Source: Thraustochytrium sp. TN22
Lineage: Eukaryota; Sar; Bigyra; Thraustochytrida; Thraustochytriidae
Direction of reading: 5' to 3'
Assembly (NCBI GenBank): GCA_013306675.1
Contig: JABLUY010000145.1
Location: 1 to 64,000 of the forward strand
Length of the DNA: 64,000 bases
In this document: positions 44,867 to 54,102 of the stretch, in pieces
Numbering within the stretch: the first letter of the stretch is position 1
Layout: every line of letters starts with the position of its first letter
Notes under the pieces: model-generated
The model's input: only the letters and a program-made list of their open reading frames with translations
What the model was told of the DNA's origin: nothing
The model's database searches: none
Position numbers and translations under genes: made by a program

Positions 44867-47086
44867 TTAGAGACTCCGAACCTGCGCCTCTGAGAGGAGC
44901 GTCAGCGGATGCGCGGCGCCGAAGTTTGCACTACGCGTTGCCAGCGCGGCACGTGCGAGAGCCTTGTCGTGGGTCGCCGCAGCGAGGTAGTACTGCGACG
45001 TGGCGGTGTCCGGATGGCGCAGGCCAAGGCCTGCCTTGCGGATCTCCAGCGACCGCTCCAGCGCGGCGAGCGCCTCTTTGCGCCGCCCGAGGCCAAGCAG
45101 GGCTCTGCCCTGCGCGAGATACGCAAAGCCGAAGCGAGGGTGAGACGCGTCCAGGTGCCCACGGAGTGTGGCGAGTGCCTCCTTCGCGCACTCCAGAGCC
45201 TCCTCATATCGCCCAAGGTCCGAGAGGACCAGCGCGATATAGTAGACTGTCACTGCAGTGTACTCATGGTCCGGCCCGAGCTGCTCCTTGAAGATCTCGA
45301 GCGCCTCTTGGAATTGGCGCAGCGCCGCATCGTTCTCGCCCGTGGCCTGCAGCACCTGCGCGATGCAAGCCATCGTGGTCGCTACTAAAGGATGACTGGG
45401 GCCAAGTCGATCGATTTCCAGGCCCAGCACCTTCCGGAACTGGCGCAGCGCTGCGTCGTACTCTCCCTTGGCCTGAAGCACTTGCGCAATGCAAGCCATC
45501 GTCTTGGTCACGTCGGGGTGGCTCGGCCCGAGCTGCTCCTTTCTGATCTCGAGCACCTCTTGGAATTGCTGCAGTGCCGCATCGTACTCGCCGCTATCCT
45601 GCAGCGTCTGCGCGATGGAAGCCATCGTGGTGGCTACTTCGGGATGTCGTCGCCCGAGCTGCTCCTGGCTGATCGCCAAGGCTTCCTGGTACAGCTTCAG
45701 CGCCTCGTCATATTTGCCTTGCCGCTGGAGAACTGTCGCCATGTTCTGCTTGGTGGCCGCGGCACTTGCGCTGTTGGGCCCAACGGCAGCATCGGCAAGC
45801 TCCAGCGCATGCGTATACATGTCCATAGCGTTGTCGTAGAGACCCAGGCTTGTGAACAGCCAGCCGAGGTTGTGCATGAGCCTGGCGAGGTCCAGATCGC
45901 TCTCTGATGCTTGGCGTCGCATCTCGACAATGCGGCGTGCAGTCTCGACCAGCCAGCGGCGGAGCTGGGCAAGGACCGTGCCGTTGAGATGGTGGAAGCC
46001 GCCCGGGAGCGAGCTCACGGAGTCGACAATCATCTGCATCTCCTCCTTCGTGTGACACTCGGCCGCGCCGAGGTCAAAGTAGGCGAGTGTGTCGATGATG
46101 TCGTCGGGCGTCCCGTCCTGCATGAGCTGGATGAAGCGGTCGTCCTGCCCAGGCGCAAAGATGAGGTCGAGATTCTGCCCGCACTTGACGGCGCCGTAGA
46201 CCTCCCACACGCACCACATGCGCGTCAGCGGGGTCGGGTGGTCCCACTTGTCGAAGAAGATGAGGCGTTCTGAGAAGTGCTCAATGGCAGCGTGCAGGCC
46301 GTGCGTGAGCAGCTCGTTCCGCTGCCGTCGGACCTCGGGCGAGAGATCTTCACCCCTGCCCAGAAGCTTGGGCTGGTTGGCACAGAAGATGTCCAGCCAT
46401 ACGTACGTGCGCTGCAGGTCGCGCTCGAGCGACACGTAGTGCGCGACGATGGCGTCGACCAGGTCGCCAAAGCTGCACTTGCGCGCCTGGCTCACGAAGG
46501 CACCGTCGAACGGCGCGCCAACCAGGTTCTCCCCACTCCTGAGCAGGACGTCGATATAGAACTCGCGCTCGCGCCGAGTCGCAGGGAGGACGAGGTGCTC
46601 GCACACGTCCTCGATGCTCCAGTCCGCACGCGCCTTGGCGGCGGCCATCTTCGGGTCAAAGACCACCTCGCCTTGCCCGTACGCGGCGGTGCCAATCAGC
46701 AGGCCGTCGGCGTGAGCCCCGCCCACGTGCACGGCAACCGTAGTGCCGGCATGCACGAGGGTCGCTGCGGCCCCTCGCTGGGTGGTCTCTACATCCTCCT
46801 CAAGCACGTACAGCTGTATGCCGGGGGCGCTGGTCTCCTCCAAGATGTCGGTCCAGATCGTCTGCAGCGCCGCCACGCTCAGTCCGCGGTACCATACGAT
46901 GTCGTTGCTCAGGCTGTCCTCCTGCGCCTGCTCCTGCGTCGCGGTGGCCCGCTGCACGACCTGCGCGGCCGCGGTTGCCGCGCCCGACGCGCGCCGCGCT
47001 GCCGCCGCGCCCATCGCGCCCGCTGCGCCCGCTGCGCGACTTGCGCGCCGCGTCAGCCGGCCCAGGCTCCTGCGCGCAGCGCCCAT
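44867..47086 (-). CDS. TIR-like domain plus tetratricopeptide-repeat protein
   Basis: 739 aa from ATG 47086 (context AACATGG); the frame extends to 47197 without ATG. Residues 1-55 are Arg/Ala-rich. Residues about 190-330 look TIR-like: AFVSQARKCSFGDLVDAIVA, then TYVWLDIFCANQ (228-238), GRGEDL, LHAAIEHFSERLIFFDKW and TRMWCVWEVYGA (289-299). This follows the plant TIR order, with WCVWEV aligning to WCLxEL, whose Glu (here 295) is the catalytic NADase residue. Residues about 400-720 are at least seven kinesin-light-chain-type TPRs with about 42-residue spacing (ALKLYQEALAISQEQLGRRH and similar). There is no NB-ARC domain between. An NAD-consuming or scaffold signalling role is inferred. Confidence 0.82.
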   Translation of the reverse strand: MGAARRSLGRLTRRASRAAGAAGAMGAAAARRASGAATAAAQVVQRATATQEQAQEDSLSNDIVWYRGLSVAALQTIWTDILEETSAPGIQLYVLEEDVETTQRGAAATLVHAGTTVAVHVGGAHADGLLIGTAAYGQGEVVFDPKMAAAKARADWSIEDVCEHLVLPATRREREFYIDVLLRSGENLVGAPFDGAFVSQARKCSFGDLVDAIVAHYVSLERDLQRTYVWLDIFCANQPKLLGRGEDLSPEVRRQRNELLTHGLHAAIEHFSERLIFFDKWDHPTPLTRMWCVWEVYGAVKCGQNLDLIFAPGQDDRFIQLMQDGTPDDIIDTLAYFDLGAAECHTKEEMQMIVDSVSSLPGGFHHLNGTVLAQLRRWLVETARRIVEMRRQASESDLDLARLMHNLGWLFTSLGLYDNAMDMYTHALELADAAVGPNSASAAATKQNMATVLQRQGKYDEALKLYQEALAISQEQLGRRHPEVATTMASIAQTLQDSGEYDAALQQFQEVLEIRKEQLGPSHPDVTKTMACIAQVLQAKGEYDAALRQFRKVLGLEIDRLGPSHPLVATTMACIAQVLQATGENDAALRQFQEALEIFKEQLGPDHEYTAVTVYYIALVLSDLGRYEEALECAKEALATLRGHLDASHPRFGFAYLAQGRALLGLGRRKEALAALERSLEIRKAGLGLRHPDTATSQYYLAAATHDKALARAALATRSANFGAAHPLTLLSEAQVRSL

Positions 47087-47161
47087 GTTGCCGGCCTGCG
47101 CCTTCGCGCTCTGCCGCCCGCGCGATGCACGAGAGCGGGCGAGGTTTGCAGGTACGAGAGC

Positions 47162-47181
47162 GAGATCGGCACGTGCCGATC
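47162..47181. promoter_or_regulatory. Perfect 20-bp palindrome upstream of the TIR/TPR start
   Basis: AGATCGGCACGTGCCGATCT is its own reverse complement and carries a central CACGTG E-box/G-box core. It lies about 75-95 bp upstream of the ATG at 47086. A bHLH or bZIP binding site is a reasonable inference. Confidence 0.45.
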
Positions 47182-47450
47182 TCGTTACAGCTCGCAAAGG
47201 CTCGTGCTACGGGCTCCACTGGCAGGCCGGGTTGTAAAGTCGTGACGTCGTAAAGCCTGTCACAGGAACACGGCTGTCGGGACTCGGAGACGCTTGATCG
47301 ACCAGCGACCAACGACCGTGACAACAGACTACGACGCAATTTCGAGCATTTTCGGCCATTTTCGGAGAACGGGCATGTTCTCGTCGAACAAGCCAGAGAG
47401 CTACGCTTTGCGGAGGCCAGGGCAGAAGTGTCTCGAAGTTCCAATGACTG

Positions 47451-47473
47451 CTGCTGCTGCTGCTGCTGCTGAC

Positions 47474-47505
<32 letters not shown>

Positions 47506-47520
47506 TGACGACGACGAGGA
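47451..47520. repeat. CTG then ACG/ATG trinucleotide microsatellite
   Basis: About seven CTG units followed directly by about 17 ACG-type units with two ATG variants. Intergenic, between divergent genes. Confidence 0.95.
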
Positions 47521-48239
47521 GGACGCCCAACGACGCCCAAGGCGGAGCAACGTTCTCAACTTTGCGAGACGTTCGGAATGCTGGCGCAGGGGGTGCGTCC
47601 TGGCGGGTCTCTTGACCCCCTGCGTCTCGTCTGTGGAGTCCAAGAGCTTACTCCGTGTCGCCGTGCTTCACGTGCTTTTGCCCTCGGTGTGCCCGTAGCG
47701 CATCTCGGACAGTGCATCACCGCTGCCCCGGCCCGGCCAGGCCCTTGAAGGTATGCCCCGGTTGCGAGCGATCGCAAAATGCTTCGTAATGTATCGCACG
47801 CCACCGTGCAGCGACCGACACCGACTTCGACCTTCTCCTCTCCCCACAAGGTCCTCTCGCCTTGGTTCTTACTCCACATTCATGCGCTGCGCGAGCCTCA
47901 GCTTTTTGTCCTCTTCTAGGCCTACCAGTCTCGTCCAGCCAAGCCCTCAGCGGCCTCCATTGCTCTAAAACTCCTGCACAATAGAGCGAGCTGACATGAA
48001 GGCGCCCCTGACGCCGCCATGCCGCTCGCCATGCCCGGGCGGCTCGGCTTCCTCCGTGCCGCGGGCAGGCATGCCAAGGTACTGGCCTGCAGGAAGGCAG
48101 GCAGACAGGCACTTCGGATGAAGGGCTTCAATTGAAGGCGCGGCGCGGTGGCGGTGGCGAAGCGTCAGAGCGGCAAGCGGGACGGCGGCGCGGTCGGCGC
48201 TGCGCGGCGCGCGGCGGGCGGCGGCGGCGGCGCGGGAGG

Positions 48240-48668
48240 ATGAAGAACACTGAGGATTCGCCGGTGGTCGACGGCGCGGCCGGCAGCGCGGGCGGCGCGC
48301 ACTCGACGGCCGGCAGCGCGGGCGGCGCGCACTCGCCGGCCGGCAGCGCGGGCGGCGAGCGCACGACGGAGTTCCTGACGCCGGAGGAGGCCGTGGGCGG
48401 CGAGGCGGCGGCGGCTGGCGACGGCGAGGAGAAGCCGCGGCGCACGACGCGGTACCTGACCAAGTACGAGCGCGCGCGCATCCTCGGCACGCGGGCGCTG
48501 CAGATCTCCATGAACGCGCCCGTCATGGTGGAGATCGAGGGCGAGACGGACCCGCTGCGCATCGCGCAGAAGGAGCTGCAGGCGCGCAAGATCCCCATCA
48601 TTATCCGCCGCTACCTGCCGGACGGCAGCCACGAGGACTGGAGCATCAAGGATCTCATTGTTGACTAA
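48240..48668 (+). CDS. RPB6: RNA polymerase I/II/III shared subunit RPB6 (ABC23)
   Basis: 142 aa from ATG 48240. The conserved C-terminal core is complete: [51 protein letters not shown] and the end block [19 protein letters not shown]. It is the omega-like assembly subunit common to all three nuclear polymerases. The N-terminal extension carries three near-identical AGSAGGAHS repeats encoded by a 30-bp tandem repeat (48277-48358), which replaces the acidic N-terminus seen in animals and fungi. Confidence 0.96.
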   Translation: MKNTEDSPVVDGAAGSAGGAHSTAGSAGGAHSPAGSAGGERTTEFLTPEEAVGGEAAAAGDGEEKPRRTTRYLTKYERARILGTRALQISMNAPVMVEIEGETDPLRIAQKELQARKIPIIIRRYLPDGSHEDWSIKDLIVD

Positions 48669-49110
48669 CGGTATGGAGTTCGGGGTCTGTGAGGTGGGGG
48701 AGGGGGGAAAAGGAGGGCGAGTCGGCCCCGGTGCTCGCTGTCGGCGGTCTGGGTGCGGCGCCTCGACCCAGGTCTATCTCGTGTGCGCGCCGGCTCAGCT
48801 GTTAGAGAACACTCGTAGAGAGGCCAGCCAGCTGGTCACGACGTGGGGAAAAAGGGGCTCATGATCTTCTTTCTTCGGTTTCGGTGTCATGCAAGCCGCC
48901 ACTGTCTTCATTGCGGCTTTGCTCGTCGCACGCGGTGGGTAGCGGGCTTTGTGCAAGCAACTCGCACCTCAACATCCGTCCTGTGCGCGTAGGCGCGCCA
49001 ACCGCTGCGTCTGCTCCTCGCAGTTGGTTCGTGGCCCGCCAGTGGCTGGCGCACAAAAGGAAAGAAAGATACAAGGTTCAATCATTCTTCATTTTAACTT
49101 GAAGCTGCAG
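48669..49110. other. Convergent 3' intergenic region
   Basis: Purine-rich stretch with GGGGGAGGGG near 48695, then AT-richer spacer. No gene seen. Confidence 0.6.
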
Positions 49111-50280
49111 TCATTCGTTTCCGAGCTGCTGCACGCGCTGCGCTAATCGCTGCACAAAGACATTGCCTTCGCCATACGTGGTGAGCAGAATGTGGTGGGC
49201 CTGCGCGTACAGCTCACGCTGTGCGCCGCGGTCCGCGGTCGTTAGGTCTGCCAGCGTGTAGAGCTGCAGGCCGATGAGCGGGTGATAAGGGTACAGCTCG
49301 GCGTAGGCGGCCTTGTAAAGCTCTACGAGGCTCGCGCAGTGCGTATGCGCTGCGGCGAGGTCCTGGTTATCTAGCGCGAGTCCGAGCGCCCCCGCAGCAC
49401 CCTGGATCCGCGTCGCGAGCTGCGCACGCTGCGCTTCCTGCGCAGCCGGCAGCTTGCAAAGCGCGCACGTGCATGAAAAGCAGTAGTCCTGCTCCAAGGT
49501 AGCGGCGCGTGCGGCGCGGGGCTCGACGGCGTCACAGTAGGCATGCGTGAGCTCTTCGCCCTCGGCCACGCGCTCCGCGACGCAGCGGATCTCCTGCACG
49601 GTGCGGCCCGCCTCGCGGCGATAAAAGAGCACGCAGTTCGGCACGCACGAGTGGTTGAGCATGGCGCCCTCGGCGTAGAAGCCGGCGCCCACCACCTCGT
49701 ACAGGTCGTCCACGACGCCGAAACTGTTGCGTGGGATGCTGCGCAGCACGGCATGCGCGCGCGCACGCAGCGCGGCGTCCTGCGCGGCATCCGGCTGCGC
49801 CTTGGCGCCGCGGCCCAGCTGCAGCGCGAGGCGCACCACGTCGTCGTCACCGTGCCGCGGCTGGCGCGCCTCGAGCTCCAGCACGCGGTCTGCTTGGCCG
49901 CCGAGTAGCACGCGCTGCAGCAGCATGGCGGCGTCCACGAGGTCGTCCTCGCCCTGTTCCGCGGCGGCCTGCGCGAGCGCGAGCGCCGGCCCGCACTCTC
50001 GCTTGTGGCCTCCCTTGGTCCACGCCGCGCGCTGGCAGTCCCTGCTGCAGAAGAGCGCGGTCTTGCACGCGGCGCACCTCGCGAGCTTCTCATCTCCTGC
50101 CGCCGCGCGCAGGCAGCCCCAGCAGTGCGACCTCCACAGCCGCGACAGCAGCGCCGCGCCGCACACGCCCTCGTCCTGGAGCACCACCTCGCCGCGCCGC
50201 ACCTCGCGAGCCGCCACTGCGCACCGCCCTCTTCCCTGGCGTCGTTCCACGCGCACCGCGCCCGCCGCCGCCGCCTCCAT
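49111..50280 (-). CDS. SMYD-type SET and MYND domain lysine methyltransferase
   Basis: 389 aa from ATG 50280. The SET domain begins GRGRCAVAAREVRRGEVVL and is split by a MYND zinc finger (CWGCLRAAAGDEKLARCAAC, then CSRDCQRAAW and HKREC). After a helical linker the SET core resumes with AEGAMLNHSCVPNCV (NHSxxPN cofactor/catalytic motif) and ELTHAYCDAVEP, then the post-SET CSCTCALC-type cysteines. A TPR-like helical tail ends the protein. SMYD enzymes methylate lysines in histones and cytosolic proteins using S-adenosylmethionine. Key motifs are all present; the substrate is unknown. Confidence 0.92.
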   Translation of the reverse strand: MEAAAAGAVRVERRQGRGRCAVAAREVRRGEVVLQDEGVCGAALLSRLWRSHCWGCLRAAAGDEKLARCAACKTALFCSRDCQRAAWTKGGHKRECGPALALAQAAAEQGEDDLVDAAMLLQRVLLGGQADRVLELEARQPRHGDDDVVRLALQLGRGAKAQPDAAQDAALRARAHAVLRSIPRNSFGVVDDLYEVVGAGFYAEGAMLNHSCVPNCVLFYRREAGRTVQEIRCVAERVAEGEELTHAYCDAVEPRAARAATLEQDYCFSCTCALCKLPAAQEAQRAQLATRIQGAAGALGLALDNQDLAAAHTHCASLVELYKAAYAELYPYHPLIGLQLYTLADLTTADRGAQRELYAQAHHILLTTYGEGNVFVQRLAQRVQQLGNE

Positions 50281-50810
50281 CTCGCTCGCCCCGCCGCGCC
50301 GCCGTCGTCCGCGTGGCGGTGGCTCTGGTCCTCCAGCTCCTGCAGCTCCTTCAAGTCGGCGCCGGCGGAGGGGCGCGCGCGGCGGCCGCTCCGGCGGCCA
50401 CCCTGCGGCGCACACCTCTCCCGCTCGATCGCGGCGGTGAAGGCTCAGGAGCTGGAGCGCGAAAACGCCGGGCTCGCCGCGCGGCGCCGCCCTCGGGGGC
50501 GCCCCGCGAGCGCTCCTCGCGTGCCGCCGCCAGACCGCCGCCGCCGCACCCGCCGCCGCACCCGCCGCCGCCGCGCGCGCACGAAGGGAGCTGCGCAGCT
50601 GTTTTAATTAAGCGAGCGAGCACACGGCACGCGCTGCACGCGCTGTGCACGAGCGAGCTGGAGACGTAGTACTGCTACGAGGACGACGACGACCTGGACG
50701 AGCCGCGCGCGGCGGCGGCGGCGGGCGGCGGCGGGTGGCTGCTCTGGTTCGCACACGCTCGCTCGCTCGCTCGCTCGCTCGCTCGCACGGCGCGGCGGCG
50801 CGGCGGCGAC
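50281..50810. promoter_or_regulatory. Divergent promoter region between SMYD and unknown gene
   Basis: 530 bp between divergent ATGs. Contains CCGCCG runs at 50530-50575, TTTTAATTAA at about 50601-50610 (the only strongly AT-rich element) and a GCTC microsatellite at 50757-50786, ending 24 bp before the downstream ATG. Confidence 0.5.
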
Positions 50811-52355
50811 ATGGCCGAGCGAGGGCGGGATGGGGAGGAAGACGACGCGGCCGCGACGACGAAGCGGGTCGACGTGGTGCAGTACCTGGAGCGGCGCGTC
50901 ACGGAGGTGCAAGAGGAGCTGCGGAAGCGAGGGCAGCGCGGCACGCTGGAGCGGCTCGCCGCGGCCCAAAGCAGGCGCGTGCGCACGTTCGAGCCGCGGT
51001 CCAGCCTGGAGAGGGCAACGGAGGAAGAAGACTCCGAGGACGGCGGCGAGCTGCCTGGCTTTGCCTTTGCGGAGTCCGAAGACCTGAGCGAGGACCTGGA
51101 CGAGCCTGGCGAGATTGACGAGGTCGACGAGGCCGACGAGGTCGACGAGGTCGACGAGGCCGACGAGGCCGATGCGGAGGCTGACGCAGAGACCGACGCA
51201 GATGCGCGTGTCTCCCTGTTCTCCGGCTCCTTCAGGTCGCGCATGCGCGGCGACTCCGAGACGACGCTGGGCGTGGAGAGCGCCAGCGGCCTGGGCATGT
51301 CGAGGCGTGCCCAGCTCGAGGAGCTCTCGCGCGTCTTGGGCAGCTTCTTCGTTGGTCTCCTCGGCGCCGCCGCCAGCAGCGGCGATGACAACAAGCGCGC
51401 CAGCCGACGCCTCAGCAAGCGCTTTAGCCTGAACCGCCGCAGCAGCAAGCGTGGCAGTGTGCGCGGCGGCGAGCAAGAAGCACTCGAGGACGAGGCGGTG
51501 CCGCGACTCGAGCGTCGGCACACGCAGTTCGCCACGATGCGCCCGGCCCGGAAGATTCAGGGAAGACGACGGCGCGGGTCCATCTTTAAGGAGCACACCG
51601 GCGAGATCGTGCACGAACTGAACGCCTACCTGCAAGGCTCGCGGCCCAACATCTGGCACACATGTATCATCGCTGTTTTCGCAACGGGCGTGAGTGTGTT
51701 TGCGAGCGAGCGCGACGTGGCGCCGCGCCGCGCCATTTTTGACCTCTTCTTTGAGAAGATCGTTCTTCCCACCGGCAAGCCGGTGGACGTGATGCAGATG
51801 GAGCTCTCTCGGACCCGCTTCGCCTACTGTATGCACACGATCAATGACACCTTCATCTTCGCTGCCGTGTCTCCTGAGGAGCGCCAGGACCACATTGACG
51901 TCATCCACGCTGCCTACGATTCCTTCATTGAGGCAGAGATTCGCCGCAAGGCGATGATGGAAATATCATGGCAGATTACCTCGGAGGACCCGAAGCGCTT
52001 CCTCGCGCCCACTGCGGAGACCGCGGGCACGCCCATTGTGGCTGAGGTCAAGTATGGCCTGCTCGACCGTATGAACGAGAAGCTGCGCGAGATCAACCAG
52101 AAGCGCATCATGATACGGGCGTTCCTCGGCTGGCGAATGGTTAATACCTACGCCAAGCGCTACCGGCCGCCGCATAAGCAGCACAGAGGTCCTTCGCGCG
52201 GCCTCGTCATGGAGCTCAACGGCAGATTCAATGCGCACCAGCGCCCCCAGCGCCTCCGTCGTCGCCATGGCCGAGCCCCGTCGAAGGACGGGGCGCAGCA
52301 AGGATCCGGCACTTTAGTCATTCTGGATGGTGCCGGTTCCGGAGAGACCTTGTGA
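50811..52355 (+). CDS. Unknown protein with acidic repeat, basic region and possible longin-like domain
   Basis: 514 aa from ATG 50811. The N-terminus has a coiled-coil-like segment (VVQYLERRVTEVQEELRKRG). An acidic DEVDEADEVDEV repeat follows (about residues 100-130), then a Ser/Arg-rich basic region (RRLSKRFSLNRRSSKRGS). Residues about 265-385 form a globular domain: IWHTCIIAVFATGVSVFASE, RFAYCMHTINDTFIFAAVSP, then HIDVIHAAYDSFIEAEIRRK. The alternation of two long beta strands and amphipathic helices recalls a longin/profilin-like SNARE or adaptin fold, but sequence identity is too low to be sure. The tail is basic and disordered. No signal peptide or membrane span. Confidence 0.72.
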   Translation: MAERGRDGEEDDAAATTKRVDVVQYLERRVTEVQEELRKRGQRGTLERLAAAQSRRVRTFEPRSSLERATEEEDSEDGGELPGFAFAESEDLSEDLDEPGEIDEVDEADEVDEVDEADEADAEADAETDADARVSLFSGSFRSRMRGDSETTLGVESASGLGMSRRAQLEELSRVLGSFFVGLLGAAASSGDDNKRASRRLSKRFSLNRRSSKRGSVRGGEQEALEDEAVPRLERRHTQFATMRPARKIQGRRRRGSIFKEHTGEIVHELNAYLQGSRPNIWHTCIIAVFATGVSVFASERDVAPRRAIFDLFFEKIVLPTGKPVDVMQMELSRTRFAYCMHTINDTFIFAAVSPEERQDHIDVIHAAYDSFIEAEIRRKAMMEISWQITSEDPKRFLAPTAETAGTPIVAEVKYGLLDRMNEKLREINQKRIMIRAFLGWRMVNTYAKRYRPPHKQHRGPSRGLVMELNGRFNAHQRPQRLRRRHGRAPSKDGAQQGSGTLVILDGAGSGETL

Positions 52356-52854
52356 GACTGAGCAGGACGACCACAGCCCAGCGCAGTTTCGCACATGAAC
52401 ATTACACTGGGTCACCCTCCACCTTCGAATTCCATTTGTTCTTTGACTGTTGGTTTGCTCTTGCCATCCCCCAGAGGGCGCTTGCGCCACCTGCGTGCGG
52501 TGTGGCATCCAGATTTCGTTCACATATCTAATTTGGCTGGTCTACTCCATTGTACAACGGCGGCGCGCACGCTCACGCTCCTCGCCTTGGCGGCGCGCAC
52601 GCTCACGCTCCTCGCCTTGGCGGCACGCAAGCTCACGCTCCTCGCCTTGGCGGCGCGCACGCCCACGCTCCTCGCCTTGGCGGTACGCAAGCTCACGCTC
52701 CTCGCCTTGGCGGCGCGCACGCTCACGCTCCTCGCCTTGGCGGCACGCAAGCTCACGCTCCTCGCCTTGGCGGCACGCAAGCTCACGCTCCTCGCCTTGG
52801 CGGCGCGCACGCTCACGCTCCTCGCCTTTCCTTTTTCGCCTTGCTCTCCTCGTC
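52356..52854. other. Convergent 3' intergenic region with 30-bp minisatellite
   Basis: About 200 bp of unremarkable spacer, then the minisatellite, which ends about 25 bp before the stop of the NIPA-like gene. Frames through the array are open because 30 is a multiple of three; none is taken as a gene. Confidence 0.7.
52561..52829. repeat. 30-bp minisatellite, nine units of two alternating types
   Basis: Units start every 30 bp from 52561. All share the end CTCACGCTCCTCGCCTTGG; the beginnings are of type A (CGGCGCGCACG) or type B (CGGCACGCAAG), in the order A A B A B A B B A, with single-base variants in units 4 and 5. The nine units have no length variation. Confidence 0.97.
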
Positions 52855-54102
52855 TCATGAAGAGGTAATGTGGATGTGAGGAGGCCGGGGCATGGAGCCA
52901 TAGCCTGACCTGGCGCCATCACCGCCGCCGAAGTTGCCGTGCAGCACCTTTCCGATGAGCTCGTCGACCTCCTCATCGTCCTCTTCCGAGTCCGCGTCCG
53001 CGTTGCGATGCTCGTGGTTGTGCTGCAGAACATAGGAGCCTGCGAGAGCCAACACGACGCCCGCGGCAAAGAGAACGGCGCGCGACGGCACCGAAAAGGC
53101 GTCGAACTCTTCAAAGTACATCATGCCGCCAAGAATGGCGAGCAGCGTGTTACTAATGGTGAGCAGCGGCACGACGAGCACGGCCTCGCCCACGGCCAGT
53201 GCCATGTTGAGGCTTACAAGGGCGCCGAGCGCCGCGGCCACGAAGACCGCCAGCACGGCGTAGGCCGAGGGCGAGGTGGCCAGACCGCGCCACGTGGAGC
53301 TACCGTGCACGAGCTCCGTCAAGCACTTGCCCAGGAGCACCGAAACCGACCCGCACGTGGCGGAGAGGATGGTCCACACGAGCGCGTGCACACGATGACC
53401 ACGGCCCAGGCTCCGCATCCCGAGCACGGCGCAGATAAAGATGATGGTGCCCTGCAGGCCCGCGTAGAGCTTGAAGCTCAAGAGCGCAAAGTGTCGGCGC
53501 AGCTCGTTCACGTCGAGGCCCACCGGCCCGGACACCGAGCCGTCGTTCCCGTTGGCGATCACCACAAAGGCCGCACCCATGACCACCAGGCAGGTGCTCG
53601 CCATGTCGGCGCGCGAGAGGTGCTCCCCGAGGACCAGCGAGGCGAAAATGGCGTTGAAGACCAGCGACGACAGGCTAAGCACCGCCCACACCGTCTCGGG
53701 CAGGAACGAGAGCGCCACCAGGTTGAGCACCTGGCCGGTCGAGTACAGCGCTAGGCCGGCGGCCCAACGCACGTTGCTGGCGCCGCGCGTCATCACGAAG
53801 ACGCTGGCCGCGCGCGTCATGGCCAGGTCCTCTCGCGCCAGGCTCAGGTCCTCGAAGAAGGACGCGGACGACGTCGTGCGCCGCGGCGACAAGTGCCGCC
53901 CCGCGCCCTCGTCCACGTTGCCGCGCGCGCCCATGGCCATCATCGGCGGGATGATCGCCGCTCCATTCTCCGGGAACGGCGACGCCGCCTCCATGAGCTC
54001 CTGCTCGTCCACGGTCACCACCGCCTTCATCACGATGAGCCCCAGGTTCGACAGCACGCTCGCCGTCACGCACACCACGCCGCCCACCACCGGGCCCGAC
54101 AT
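52855..54102 (-). CDS. NIPA-like magnesium transporter (DMT superfamily)
   Basis: 415 aa from ATG 54102 (MSGPVVGGVVCVTASVLSNL). Nine or so hydrophobic segments are visible. The family block WAAGLALYSTGQVLNLVALS, followed by FLPETVWAVLSLSSLVFNAI and LVLGEHLSR, matches the NIPA W-G--G---N--A--F-P---V-PLG-LS pattern. The second half repeats the DMT pattern and includes ALVSLNMALAVGEAVLVVPL. An approximately 90-residue hydrophilic insert after TM1 and an acidic tail (DADSEEDDEEVDEL) make it longer than animal NIPA (about 330-360 aa). NIPA proteins carry Mg2+ across plasma or endosomal membranes; this role is inferred from family. Confidence 0.85.
   Translation of the reverse strand: MSGPVVGGVVCVTASVLSNLGLIVMKAVVTVDEQELMEAASPFPENGAAIIPPMMAMGARGNVDEGAGRHLSPRRTTSSASFFEDLSLAREDLAMTRAASVFVMTRGASNVRWAAGLALYSTGQVLNLVALSFLPETVWAVLSLSSLVFNAIFASLVLGEHLSRADMASTCLVVMGAAFVVIANGNDGSVSGPVGLDVNELRRHFALLSFKLYAGLQGTIIFICAVLGMRSLGRGHRVHALVWTILSATCGSVSVLLGKCLTELVHGSSTWRGLATSPSAYAVLAVFVAAALGALVSLNMALAVGEAVLVVPLLTISNTLLAILGGMMYFEEFDAFSVPSRAVLFAAGVVLALAGSYVLQHNHEHRNADADSEEDDEEVDELIGKVLHGNFGGGDGARSGYGSMPRPPHIHITSS

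Larger units (their letters stand above)
47087..48239. promoter_or_regulatory. Divergent intergenic region between TIR/TPR and RPB6 genes
   Basis: Holds an adjacent (CTG)n then (ACG)n microsatellite at about 47451-47520, AT-richer spacer 47540-47960 and a GC-rich leader before RPB6. A small inverted motif AGATCGGCACGTGCCGATCT lies at 47162-47181. No gene seen. Confidence 0.5.

Noticed and set aside
52561-52829. CRISPR array
   Set aside because: Units are directly adjacent without spacers and the organism is eukaryotic.
52550-52868. Decapeptide-repeat proteins over the 30-bp minisatellite
   Set aside because: Repeat unit is a multiple of three and lacks stops in several frames on both strands; nothing favours one frame.
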